From: OPU3-GD-OMZ sp001901525
GTDB lineage: Bacteria; Pseudomonadota; Gammaproteobacteria; Methylococcales; Methylomonadaceae
Assembly: GCA_963981505.1 (NCBI GenBank)
Contig: CAXCEI010000014.1
Coordinates: 1 to 35,698 of the forward strand
Reading direction: 5' to 3'
Length of the DNA: 35,698 nucleotides
Positions 1 through 7,290 of the stretch are shown in pieces (position 1 is the stretch's first letter; every line of letters begins with the position of its first letter). A program made the translations under genes and the position numbers. The notes under the pieces were generated by a model. The model was not told the DNA's origin, ran no database searches, and was given only the letters and a program-made list of their open reading frames with translations.

Positions 1-82
1 CACCCTGAGGGTCCCACCATCTCTCAGCTAGGGAGCCAAATTTATTGATTTCATGGGGGTGGACGTTTTCGGTCTCAGTCAT
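1..82 (-). CDS. ubiG: UbiG, ubiquinone biosynthesis O-methyltransferase (5' end only)
   Basis: Only the first 27 codons are inside the window; the gene continues off the left edge. The minus strand reads from ATG at 82 into a peptide containing HEINKFGSLAERWWDPQG. The pattern E-I-x-K-F-x-x-x-A-x-R-W-W-D is the N-terminal signature of UbiG, the SAM-dependent enzyme that O-methylates ubiquinone precursors at two steps. No clear Shine-Dalgarno sequence precedes the ATG. The gene is divergent from the Fe-S carrier gene starting at 260, and the 177 bases between them hold no convincing promoter. The identification rests on a short but distinctive N-terminus. Confidence 0.8.
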   Translation of the reverse strand, partial: MTETENVHPHEINKFGSLAERWWDPQG

Positions 83-259
83 AATTGAGGGTTAATTTGA
101 AAAAATAAAATTATACGGCAAAATGAAGGATATAGTGGTGTTAAAATTAGCTGTTTCTTAATTTAGAGTGATTTTTGGGTTGTGTAGGTTTTGTGAAATT
201 TTATGTTAATGGCATGTTGGTTTAGCATAAAAAATAGCGGGCTGTGAGGAGAGGTTATT

Positions 260-640
260 ATGATAGTGAATACTTTTGAGAATAAATTATCAAATGAGAT
301 TAATGTTTCACAAGAAGCATTAGCACAGTTGATCGAAATTAGTGGTAATGAAGGCGATACCCAAGGAGTACGCGTTTTTGTTTCTGGCGGTGGTTGTAAT
401 GGTATGGAGTATGGAATGACACTGGTGGAAACACCGACGGAATTTGATTTTGTGTATGAAGCGGAGGGATTGAATATTTATGTCGATTCAGTGGCCTTGG
501 GTTTTTTAACCGGTGTCGAAATTGACTATAAAACAGAAGGGCTGAATAAAAGTTTCGTTTTTAGAAATGTTTTTGCGGCAACCGGAGGGTCGGGGACCTG
601 TGGGACTTGTGGTGCAGTTGGAGGTGGGTGCGGCTCATAA
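260..640 (+). CDS. A-type Fe-S carrier (HesB/IscA/ErpA family) with atypical Cys tail
   Basis: A 126-residue protein of the HesB-like fold, which carries or inserts Fe-S clusters into target proteins. The first conserved cysteine sits in the VSGGGCNGMEYGM stretch (Cys46), as in IscA and ErpA. The usual C-terminal CGCGSSF motif is replaced by a Gly/Cys-rich tail with cysteines at 114, 117 and 124 (SGTCGTCGAVGGGCGS). It should therefore not be equated with canonical ErpA or IscA. A good ribosome site (GAGGAGAGG, about 246-254) precedes the ATG. Its 3' end overlaps the next gene, an ATP-grasp ligase, so the two are probably cotranslated. Family membership is secure; the exact role is not. Confidence 0.88.
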   Translation: MIVNTFENKLSNEINVSQEALAQLIEISGNEGDTQGVRVFVSGGGCNGMEYGMTLVETPTEFDFVYEAEGLNIYVDSVALGFLTGVEIDYKTEGLNKSFVFRNVFAATGGSGTCGTCGAVGGGCGS

Positions 641-1880
641 TACACCGTCTGTTTTATTGGTAGCACAGCCTTATAGTTACCGTATTGCCCCTTATGTGAG
701 TGCAGCGACTCAACTGGGCATTAATGTCATTATTGCCTCGCAGAGCGAGAATTCATTGGTTTCGGAAGTGAAACAGGGCATTAATGTTGATCTTTCAAAT
801 CTTAACCAAGCAGTAGCGACCCTACGTACAGAACTTAAGGAAAAAACTATTGTCGCTGTTATTGGTTGTGATGATAGTACGGTTGAATTAGCCGCTTCAG
901 TGGCGGCTTGTTTGAACTTGTCGCATAATCCCCCACTAGCCGCTAAGTTGTCCAATAGGAAAGATTTAGCCCGATCTAGATTGCAAGAAGCAGGCTGTCG
1001 TGTCCCTGAGTTTGCGCTGATAAATTTATCACAACCGTTATCTGCACAATTGAGTGAAGTGGTTTTTCCTTGTGTGGTAAAGCCACTTCATTTATCAGCC
1101 AGTCAAGGTGTTATACGTGTTGATAGTCTAGAGCAGTTAACGCCGGTATGTGAACGAATAAAGGAAATTATTAAAGATTCTTCGGATCTTTATTTACGGA
1201 CACATGTTCTTGTTGAACGATATTTACCAGGCATTGAAATAGCTTTTGAGGGCTATTTATTACAAGGGGCATTAAAGGTGTTAGCTATTTTTGATAAGCC
1301 TGACCCTTTAGAAGGACCTTTCTTTGAAGAAACCATTTATGTCACCCCGACGCGCTTGACCGATCAGCAACAGCGACAAGTGTTTACCAGTGTTCAGGAG
1401 GCGTGTCGGGCTTATGGTCTGGTAACAGGACCTGTTCATGCAGAACTTCGCGTTAATCAAGAGGGGGCCTGGATTCTCGAAATTGCTGCCCGCACTATTG
1501 GGGGGGAGTGTAGTCAGGTTTTTAGCTTAGATGGTGGTATTGATTTAGAACAAATGGTTATTAATCTGGCCATGGGGCGAGATTTTAAGGTTCCGGTGTT
1601 GGAAACAGCTCGAGGCGTTATGATGATCCCGATAGCCAAGAAAGGATTGCTAAGGCGCGTTGAAGGGGTGGGTGCAGCAAGTCAGGTTTTAGGCATTGAA
1701 AAAGTGGATATTATTATCCGAGAGGGTAATTATTTGCTGCCATTACCAGAGGGGAATCACTATTTAGGCTATATCTTTGCGCAGGCCGATTCACCTCAGG
1801 CGGTCGTGGTGGCCTTGCGAGAGGCTTATTCGCACTTAACCGTTGTGACGGCCCCCATTTTTTCTTTAGTGGCCGAGTAG
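624..1880 (+). CDS. ATP-grasp ligase of unknown substrate
   Basis: An ATP-grasp enzyme of about 418 residues from the proposed start. Visible elements are an N-terminal Rossmann-like preATP-grasp segment (VLLVAQPYSYRIAPYVSAA), the lysine-containing nucleotide-binding strand (FPCVVKPLHLSASQGV), and the metal-binding core (AELRVNQEGAWILEIAARTIGGE). The C-terminal part resembles that of L-amino-acid ligases and other carboxylate-amine ligases, but the substrate cannot be read from sequence. The start is uncertain: GTG at 624 overlaps the upstream gene by 17 bases and fits the fold, while an ATG at 567 would add 19 residues unlike the family and overlap it by 74 bases. The gene ends one base before the convergent yggX. 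Confidence 0.85.
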   Translation: MGAAHNTPSVLLVAQPYSYRIAPYVSAATQLGINVIIASQSENSLVSEVKQGINVDLSNLNQAVATLRTELKEKTIVAVIGCDDSTVELAASVAACLNLSHNPPLAAKLSNRKDLARSRLQEAGCRVPEFALINLSQPLSAQLSEVVFPCVVKPLHLSASQGVIRVDSLEQLTPVCERIKEIIKDSSDLYLRTHVLVERYLPGIEIAFEGYLLQGALKVLAIFDKPDPLEGPFFEETIYVTPTRLTDQQQRQVFTSVQEACRAYGLVTGPVHAELRVNQEGAWILEIAARTIGGECSQVFSLDGGIDLEQMVINLAMGRDFKVPVLETARGVMMIPIAKKGLLRRVEGVGAASQVLGIEKVDIIIREGNYLLPLPEGNHYLGYIFAQADSPQAVVVALREAYSHLTVVTAPIFSLVAE

Positions 1881-1881
1881 C

Positions 1882-2172
1882 TTATTTCTTACCACCTGAG
1901 CCTGCAGGTCGAAAACCTGAAGGCATCTGACCGTAGTCACCTTCACCAAAGAAAAAACCTAACATATGTTTTTCAATTAATTTAAGACTTTCGGCATCGG
2001 CGGTACTTAATTTATTTTCATTGATAATGGCGGTGGCACGTTCTAACCACTGTTGCCAACCGGCGTTAGAAACCTCATTAAAAATACGTTGTCCTAATTC
2101 ACCGGGGTGTGGAACTTTTTCTAAACCTTCGGATTCTTGTTTAAGAACAACGCAATGTACTTTTCTAGGCAT
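1882..2172 (-). CDS. yggX: YggX-type Fe(II) trafficking protein
   Basis: A 96-residue protein matching the small YggX family, implicated in iron trafficking and protection of Fe-S enzymes against oxidation. The N-terminus MPRKVHCVVLKQESEGL keeps the conserved Cys7, followed by PGELGQRIFNEVSNAGWQQW and the long helix with LIEKHMLGFFFGEG. Length is close to the family norm of about 90. A clear ribosome site (AAGAGG, five bases from the ATG) supports the start. It is last in the minus-strand run from mtnP and lies 29 bases after amrS. Its presence beside the Fe-S-dependent AmrS, and facing an Fe-S carrier gene, suggests an iron-handling theme, which is inference. Confidence 0.93.
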   Translation of the reverse strand: MPRKVHCVVLKQESEGLEKVPHPGELGQRIFNEVSNAGWQQWLERATAIINENKLSTADAESLKLIEKHMLGFFFGEGDYGQMPSGFRPAGSGGKK

Positions 2173-2201
2173 GTAAACCTCTTGTCTTCGTGGAAACTGA
2201 G

Positions 2202-3254
2202 TTAGAGTTCGTATTTTTTGAGGAGAACTCCGTCATCACCACAACAGGTCGCTGCACATTGTTTAACTAGGTGCATGTCTTCACTGTTGCTATTAAAAAA
2301 AGAGGATATAGGTTTATTGTCTTCAGCACAATCACAACCTTTGTCATTGTAGACATAGACATTCTGTAATCCAGCATTAACAGCAGCTTCTTGGGCATCA
2401 AAGAGTAACTTTTCGGGTGTGGCCGGGAGGTGGTTGAGTTTATAGGCGGGGAAAAAACGCGTGATATGCCAAGGACTATCGGCTCCTAAATTATCTCGAA
2501 TCCAACAAGCAATACGAAAGTGCTCATCAATGTCGTCATTCTTCGTGGGAATAATATTGGTTCGGGTTTCAACGTGAATGCCTAAGGTGGCGGCTTTTTT
2601 GATGGTGTTTAAAATTTGATCAACAGTCGCAACCGGGCAGATTTGTTTATAAAAGTCATCGGATAAACTTTTTATATCTGAACAAAGAACATCAATATAA
2701 GGGGCCATGAGTTCTAAGGCTTCATCGGTAATAAAACTATTGGTTACATAAACCGTATAAAGTCCTGCTTTATGAGCAAGAATGCTGACAGCTACAACAT
2801 ATTCTAGCCAAACAGCGGGCTCAGAATAAGTGAATGCTATGCCGTCAACCCCTGCGGTAATTGCGGCTTCAATCAGTGTTTCTGGGGCTATCCAGGCTTG
2901 TTTTGATTGCCCTTTGGCTAACGCATCTAATGCGGTAATGCCCCAAGATATTTCTAAATTGTGACAGCCACCACAACGAAAATTACAGCCATAACTACCC
3001 ACCGACATAACGCGGGTATTAGGGCGGTAATGTTTTACTGGTTTGCTTTCAATGGCATCAATAGCGATTGATGACAGGATGCCATAGGACAGATTATATA
3101 AGGTACCCTGTCGATTCACATGCGTTTGGCAAAAACCACGTTGCCCGGGCTTAATTTTGCACCGCCAAAGGCATAAATTACATTGTGTAGCCCCGTTAGT
3201 TAGAGGGGTTTGTAGGCTTGTTTTAACGAGTTGATAATTTTCAGGGGGTTGCAT
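2202..3254 (-). CDS. amrS: AmrS, AmmeMemoRadiSam-system radical SAM enzyme
   Basis: A radical SAM protein of about 350 residues. The N-terminus carries C25-x2-C28-x3-C32 followed by GQRGFC (Cys42), typical of AmrS. The radical SAM cluster motif is CNFRCGGC (Cys90, Cys94, Cys97 from the chosen start), followed by the GIAFTYSEP and ETRTNIIPTKND stretches of this family. The C-terminus is odd: after VYVYNDKG it has C-D-C (307, 309), an insertion, then C333, C337 and C338. AmrS is named for co-occurrence with AMMECR1 and Memo proteins, neither of which is in this window. The start is ambiguous: ATG at 3254 leaves a normal N-terminus, whereas GTG at 3290 would add 12 residues; neither has a good ribosome site. 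Confidence 0.85.
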   Translation of the reverse strand: MQPPENYQLVKTSLQTPLTNGATQCNLCLWRCKIKPGQRGFCQTHVNRQGTLYNLSYGILSSIAIDAIESKPVKHYRPNTRVMSVGSYGCNFRCGGCHNLEISWGITALDALAKGQSKQAWIAPETLIEAAITAGVDGIAFTYSEPAVWLEYVVAVSILAHKAGLYTVYVTNSFITDEALELMAPYIDVLCSDIKSLSDDFYKQICPVATVDQILNTIKKAATLGIHVETRTNIIPTKNDDIDEHFRIACWIRDNLGADSPWHITRFFPAYKLNHLPATPEKLLFDAQEAAVNAGLQNVYVYNDKGCDCAEDNKPISSFFNSNSEDMHLVKQCAATCCGDDGVLLKKYEL

Positions 3255-3322
3255 GGGGTTAAAAAGTGTTTTAGTTAGAGTGAAAAGCACAAGTAATAGA
3301 ATTCTATTGGTTGTGCAATGAT

Positions 3323-4189
3323 TTATTCAAAGTAGTATCGTGCGCTTATTTGACCATCGGTGCATGGAAAGGTAATTATGTTTTTATTCATTCTCGCTTC
3401 CGAGATAATAACATGATTGTATGAAATGCCTTTAATGAGCCAAAAAATACGTTCTTGAACAGCGTATTTTATCGGTGTATTGATTGTCGCGTAGGCACAA
3501 ATGAAATTGAAAGTGTGCCGGGCCGACATCTTGGTAACTAGGGTATAGTCGGAAGGCGTGGGTAGGGACTGCGTGCTCGCGTGGTGTTCATTTTGAATGC
3601 TTGAAAGCATCGGGGTTGATTTTAATTGCGTCAACCCTAGAGATAATAGTTCAGGTATTGCTTGCGCTAAACTGTGTATGCATTGGGAGGAGCGAAGACC
3701 GTCCGGGATATTACAGTGTTGTTGAACGATAATATTACCGGTATCGAATTGTCGGGCTATTTTATGTAAACTCAATCCCCACGTTTCACACGCTAACTTA
3801 TATTGCCAGAAAACAGGGTCAGGCCCCCGAAACGTAGGTAGCAAGGACGGATGGATATTGACAGCGCCTAAGGGGGGTAGGGTAAAGATGGAGGGGGGTA
3901 ATTTTTGGCTAAAACAACAGGTAAGAATTAAGTCGGCATTAAGGCTTTTTATTCGAGGGAGGTAATCTTTAAGAGGTTTATTAAGGTGAATGCACGGAAT
4001 ATGATGTAAGCGCGCCAGTTGATTGAGTGTTTCATTATTTTCTATGTGAACGGGGAATAGTTTGGGTGCGTTAGGTTGTGGCGTATCAGATGTAAAAAGG
4101 GCCAGGATCGTCTGATTAGTCGCTATTAACGATTGCAATGCCGTGAGTGCTAACGGGGTCGATGAGCCGATGAAGATAATATTAAGCAT
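3323..4189 (-). CDS. Formyltransferase of the Fmt/GART family, substrate unknown
   Basis: A 288-residue protein with the formyltransferase catalytic core. Asn111 and His113 lie in AVNIHPSLLPTFRGPDPVFWQ, which corresponds to the SLLPxxRG region of methionyl-tRNA formyltransferase, and Asp149 is in FDTGNI. These match the Asn-His-Asp triad of enzymes using 10-formyl-tetrahydrofolate. The C-terminal third (about 200-288) does not look like the canonical Fmt C-terminal domain, and the N-terminus is shortened. It is therefore probably not the housekeeping Fmt but a paralogue that formylates another amine. It lies between mtnA (44 bases upstream) and amrS (68 bases downstream) in the same run. No clear ribosome site precedes the ATG. 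Confidence 0.78.
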   Translation of the reverse strand: MLNIIFIGSSTPLALTALQSLIATNQTILALFTSDTPQPNAPKLFPVHIENNETLNQLARLHHIPCIHLNKPLKDYLPRIKSLNADLILTCCFSQKLPPSIFTLPPLGAVNIHPSLLPTFRGPDPVFWQYKLACETWGLSLHKIARQFDTGNIIVQQHCNIPDGLRSSQCIHSLAQAIPELLSLGLTQLKSTPMLSSIQNEHHASTQSLPTPSDYTLVTKMSARHTFNFICAYATINTPIKYAVQERIFWLIKGISYNHVIISEARMNKNIITFPCTDGQISARYYFE

Positions 4190-4233
4190 CGTGTAGATAA
4201 AAGTAGCGGTCGTATGTTACCGGGTGTTTTGAT

Positions 4234-5277
4234 TTAAAATAGCTTACAGATACGCTCTTTATTCGGATGACTGACAATCCCTTTTTCAGTAATAAGCGCA
4301 GTAACTAATTCAGCCGGTGTTATATCGAATGCAGGATTTCGCACCTTGACACCTTCGGCGGCCCATTGATGATTTTGATAACCGGTCACTTCCTCACTAG
4401 GCCTTTCTTCAATAGGGATTTCGCTGCCATTATTAATGGAGCGATCTATGGTTGATAAAGGACAGGCGACATAAAAGGGGATATTATGTCGTTTTGCTAA
4501 AACAGCAACCATATATGTGCCAATTTTATTAGCAACATCGCCATTACTGGCAACCCGGTCGGTTCCTACAATAATGGCATCAATGTCGCCGCAATGCATC
4601 AGGTGGCCGGCCATATTGTCAGCAATAAGCGTGACGGGTATATTTTCTTGAACCATTTCCCAGGCTGTTAATCGAGCGCCTTGTAAAAAAGGCCGGGTTT
4701 CATCAGCAATAACGGATATCTTTTTTCCTGATTCTACAGCAGCACGAATTACGCCCAAGGCGGTACCGTAGCCTGCCGTAGCTAATGCGCCGGCATTACA
4801 ATGGGTTAAAACACGGGCATTATCGGGCAGTAATGTCGCGCCTAAATGCCCTAGGGATCGATTGGTCTGAATATCTTCAGTAGCGATATTATGGGCTTCG
4901 GTTAATAGCACTGTTGCTATGTCATTAGGGGGTGATTCTGCGGCAGTCTCCATTTTCAAGCGCATTCTTTCAAGCGCCCAAAAAAGATTAACGGCGGTCG
5001 GGCGGCTGTGTGACAAGATGTTAAAGGCACTTTCCATGCCTTGTAAAAAGTTCTCGGTGTTAGCCTCTTTGAGGTTCAGTGCGGCTAATGCGATACCGTA
5101 AGCGGCGGCACAACCGATAGCCGGCGCGCCGCGGACCACCATTGAACGTATGCCTTCAGCAACAGATTCTGCTGAATGATAGGCAAGGTACTGAAAGTCA
5201 GTCGGTAATATGCGTTGGTCAATCATTTCAAGATGGTTGTTATTCCATCGTAAGGTTTCAATGGTGGTTTTTGTCAT
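4234..5277 (-). CDS. mtnA: Methylthioribose-1-phosphate isomerase
   Basis: A 347-residue enzyme converting 5-methylthioribose-1-phosphate to 5-methylthioribulose-1-phosphate in methionine salvage. Signature stretches are VVRGAPAIGCAAAYGIAL, LTHCNAGALATAGYGTALG, DETRPFLQGARLTAWEM and IIVGTDRVASNGDVANKIGT. The catalytic cysteine and aspartate fall at positions 160 and 240, the numbering also used for the Bacillus enzyme. The related eIF2B subunits lack this combination. It follows mtnP by 45 bases on the same strand, so its substrate is made by the upstream gene product. Genes for the later salvage steps (mtnB, mtnC, mtnD) are not present in the window. No strong ribosome site is visible before the ATG. 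Confidence 0.96.
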   Translation of the reverse strand: MTKTTIETLRWNNNHLEMIDQRILPTDFQYLAYHSAESVAEGIRSMVVRGAPAIGCAAAYGIALAALNLKEANTENFLQGMESAFNILSHSRPTAVNLFWALERMRLKMETAAESPPNDIATVLLTEAHNIATEDIQTNRSLGHLGATLLPDNARVLTHCNAGALATAGYGTALGVIRAAVESGKKISVIADETRPFLQGARLTAWEMVQENIPVTLIADNMAGHLMHCGDIDAIIVGTDRVASNGDVANKIGTYMVAVLAKRHNIPFYVACPLSTIDRSINNGSEIPIEERPSEEVTGYQNHQWAAEGVKVRNPAFDITPAELVTALITEKGIVSHPNKERICKLF

Positions 5278-5322
5278 AAGGGCGTTTAATGCGTATGTGT
5301 GTCAAAAAAGGTGCGTTAATTT

Positions 5323-6216
5323 TTAGCTGAAAGGTTCGGTTGATTTAAGTACGCGTCCGGCAACGGCACTTAATTTTTCTATCATGGCGTCATTTCGTGC
5401 CTCGGGCGGGGTGATGATTGCATTTTGGAGGCTCCTTTTGCAATGACAGGTCGATGCGGATTCGTCAGCATGAATTATGGGGGCAACACTTTTAATCATA
5501 GCCCGTCCGTTATCTGCATTAGAACGTAAAACTTTAAGGATCGCTTCAACCGTTACATTTTCATGGTCTGGGTGCCAGCAGTCGAAGTCAGTCACCATGG
5601 CTACCGTGGCATAGCATAGTTCGGCTTCCCGCGCTAATTTTGCTTCCGGCATATTGGTCATACCAATAACATCACAATCCCAACTACGATAAAGTTTGGA
5701 TTCGGCTAAGGTTGAAAATTGGGGTCCTTCCATGACTAAATAGGTGCCGCCTCGGACCACTTCAATGCCGCTATCTCGACTGGCTTGCTCGATATGATCC
5801 CCTAAGCGATTACAAACGGGGTGGGCCATAGAAACGTGTGCGACTAAACCGTGGCCAAAAAAACTTTTTTCTCGGGCAAAAGTACGATCAATAAATTGAT
5901 CCACGATGACAAACATACCGGGTGTTAGATTATCCTGAAGCGAACCGACGGCACTGACTGAGATGATGTCGGTGACACCTGCTTTTTTGAGAATGTCAAT
6001 ATTAGCGCGAAAATTGATTTGAGATGGTGGGGTTTGATGGCCACGACCGTGACGCGGTAAGAAAACAATTTTTTGGCCATTTAATTCACCACACAACAGT
6101 GCGTCAGAAGGTTCCCCAAAAGCTGAGGTAAATTTTTGCCATGAGGTGTTTTGTAAACCATCAATCTCATAAAGTCCGCTGCCACCAATAATACCCAGTA
6201 CTTGTGTATCGCTCAT
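5323..6216 (-). CDS. mtnP: S-methyl-5'-thioadenosine phosphorylase
   Basis: A 297-residue purine-nucleoside-phosphorylase-fold enzyme cleaving methylthioadenosine with phosphate to adenine and methylthioribose-1-phosphate. It shows the phosphate-binding GIIGGSGLYEI loop (10-18), FLPRHGRGH (53-60), MEGPQFSTLAE (162-172), GMTNMPEAKLA and the purine-specificity stretch VTDFDCWH (208-215). The start is ATG 6216: a ribosome site (AAGGA, eight bases upstream) precedes it, and a longer reading from 6267 has no family resemblance. A Cys-His-Cys motif at 257-259 recalls the C-terminal CxC of some thermophilic MTAP enzymes. It heads the minus-strand run mtnP-mtnA-formyltransferase-amrS-yggX; I could not assign the promoter within 6217-6515. 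Confidence 0.95.
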   Translation of the reverse strand: MSDTQVLGIIGGSGLYEIDGLQNTSWQKFTSAFGEPSDALLCGELNGQKIVFLPRHGRGHQTPPSQINFRANIDILKKAGVTDIISVSAVGSLQDNLTPGMFVIVDQFIDRTFAREKSFFGHGLVAHVSMAHPVCNRLGDHIEQASRDSGIEVVRGGTYLVMEGPQFSTLAESKLYRSWDCDVIGMTNMPEAKLAREAELCYATVAMVTDFDCWHPDHENVTVEAILKVLRSNADNGRAMIKSVAPIIHADESASTCHCKRSLQNAIITPPEARNDAMIEKLSAVAGRVLKSTEPFS

Positions 6217-6515
6217 GCTGTTAATCCTTATCAATCCCGCATTTAAATTCAGCCCTATAGTAATCAAATTGTACCGTAGACGGTTGCTTTTTTTGCCGTT
6301 ATCTTTCGGTTAAAAGGGTGAGCATTATGGACGTTAAAAGGTTTTAGGTAATCTTAATAAATATATTATAGTGTGAATTGTATCGGATCTATAGGCGCGT
6401 TATTATTGGTACTTGAACGGTTGGTTGCTCGGTCTAACAGGGATGAATGACTGAATTGAATAGAGAGCTGGTGCTAAGGTATCTTAGTTTTTAATAATGT
6501 ACGAGTATAAGAGAA

Positions 6516-7247
6516 ATGACGGCAATGATAATTGATAGTAAGAAAGCCAATAACCCTTTATTTATTTTTTCATGTTTAATGCGTGGGTTTACTGATTTAC
6601 GACGTCCTGAGTTTCGTAAATATTTGATCATACCCCTGTTAATTAATATGGCGTTGTATCTGGGCGTATTTGTTTCTGGGTGGTACTATTTTTCAGGTTT
6701 CTTAGAGCAAATGATCCCAGCGTGGTTGAGTTGGTTGAATTGGTTTATATGGCCTATTTTTGTGATTGGCTTTCTTATGATAGGGGTCTTTACCTTTACC
6801 ATTTTGGCTAATATTTTAGCCGCACCTTTCTATAGCCGCTTAGCTTTGGAGGCTAAACGATTGCGTAATGATCAGGCTAATATCGAAGCGGTAGAAAATA
6901 CAGCATGGGTTAGCATGCTTTCAGAATTAAAACGACTCGCTTATCTGGGTAAATTTGTAATTCCATTAGTTGTGTTGTTTGTTATTCCGGGGCTGAATCT
7001 ATTGGCGCCGATTTGTTGGGTAATATTTGCTGCCTGGGCAATGTGCTTAGAGTATATGGCCTATCCCTTTGAGATTGAAGGGGTGTTATTTCCTGATCAA
7101 CGAGAACAAGTTAAACAGGCTCGATGGGGTAGTTTAGTATTTGGTGGTTTGGTTATGCTGGGGATGAGTATTCCCGTCGTTAATTTTGTGGTTCCGGCCG
7201 CGGCTATTATTGGTGCGACCGCTTACCGTGGTGAAATTAAAAAATAA
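6516..7247 (+). CDS. cysZ: CysZ-like (EI24 family) inner-membrane protein
   Basis: A 243-residue polytopic membrane protein of the CysZ/EI24 family. The N-terminal FSCLMRGFTDLRRPEFRKYLIIPLLIN is typical of CysZ, as are the ILAAPFYSRLALEAKR segment and the later CLEYMAYPFEIEG stretch. In enterobacteria CysZ is a sulfate-uptake protein for cysteine synthesis. About four to six hydrophobic segments can be seen, with paired helices near 35-60, 72-100, 140-180 and 200-230. No other sulfate assimilation gene is nearby, so the substrate is taken from the family only. ATG 6516 has a weak purine-rich site upstream; ATG 6525 in the same frame is also possible. A lipoprotein gene follows 43 bases later on the same strand. 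Confidence 0.85.
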   Translation: MTAMIIDSKKANNPLFIFSCLMRGFTDLRRPEFRKYLIIPLLINMALYLGVFVSGWYYFSGFLEQMIPAWLSWLNWFIWPIFVIGFLMIGVFTFTILANILAAPFYSRLALEAKRLRNDQANIEAVENTAWVSMLSELKRLAYLGKFVIPLVVLFVIPGLNLLAPICWVIFAAWAMCLEYMAYPFEIEGVLFPDQREQVKQARWGSLVFGGLVMLGMSIPVVNFVVPAAAIIGATAYRGEIKK

Positions 7248-7290
7248 ATGTAACAGGTAAGAGTAGGTAATTTTTTTACGAGGTGAAATT

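Noticed and set aside
6217..6515. Search for promoter, riboswitch or small gene in the mtnP-cysZ gap
   Set aside because: No -35/-10 pair of good quality, no SAM-riboswitch-like conserved stretch and no convincing short frame were found by eye.
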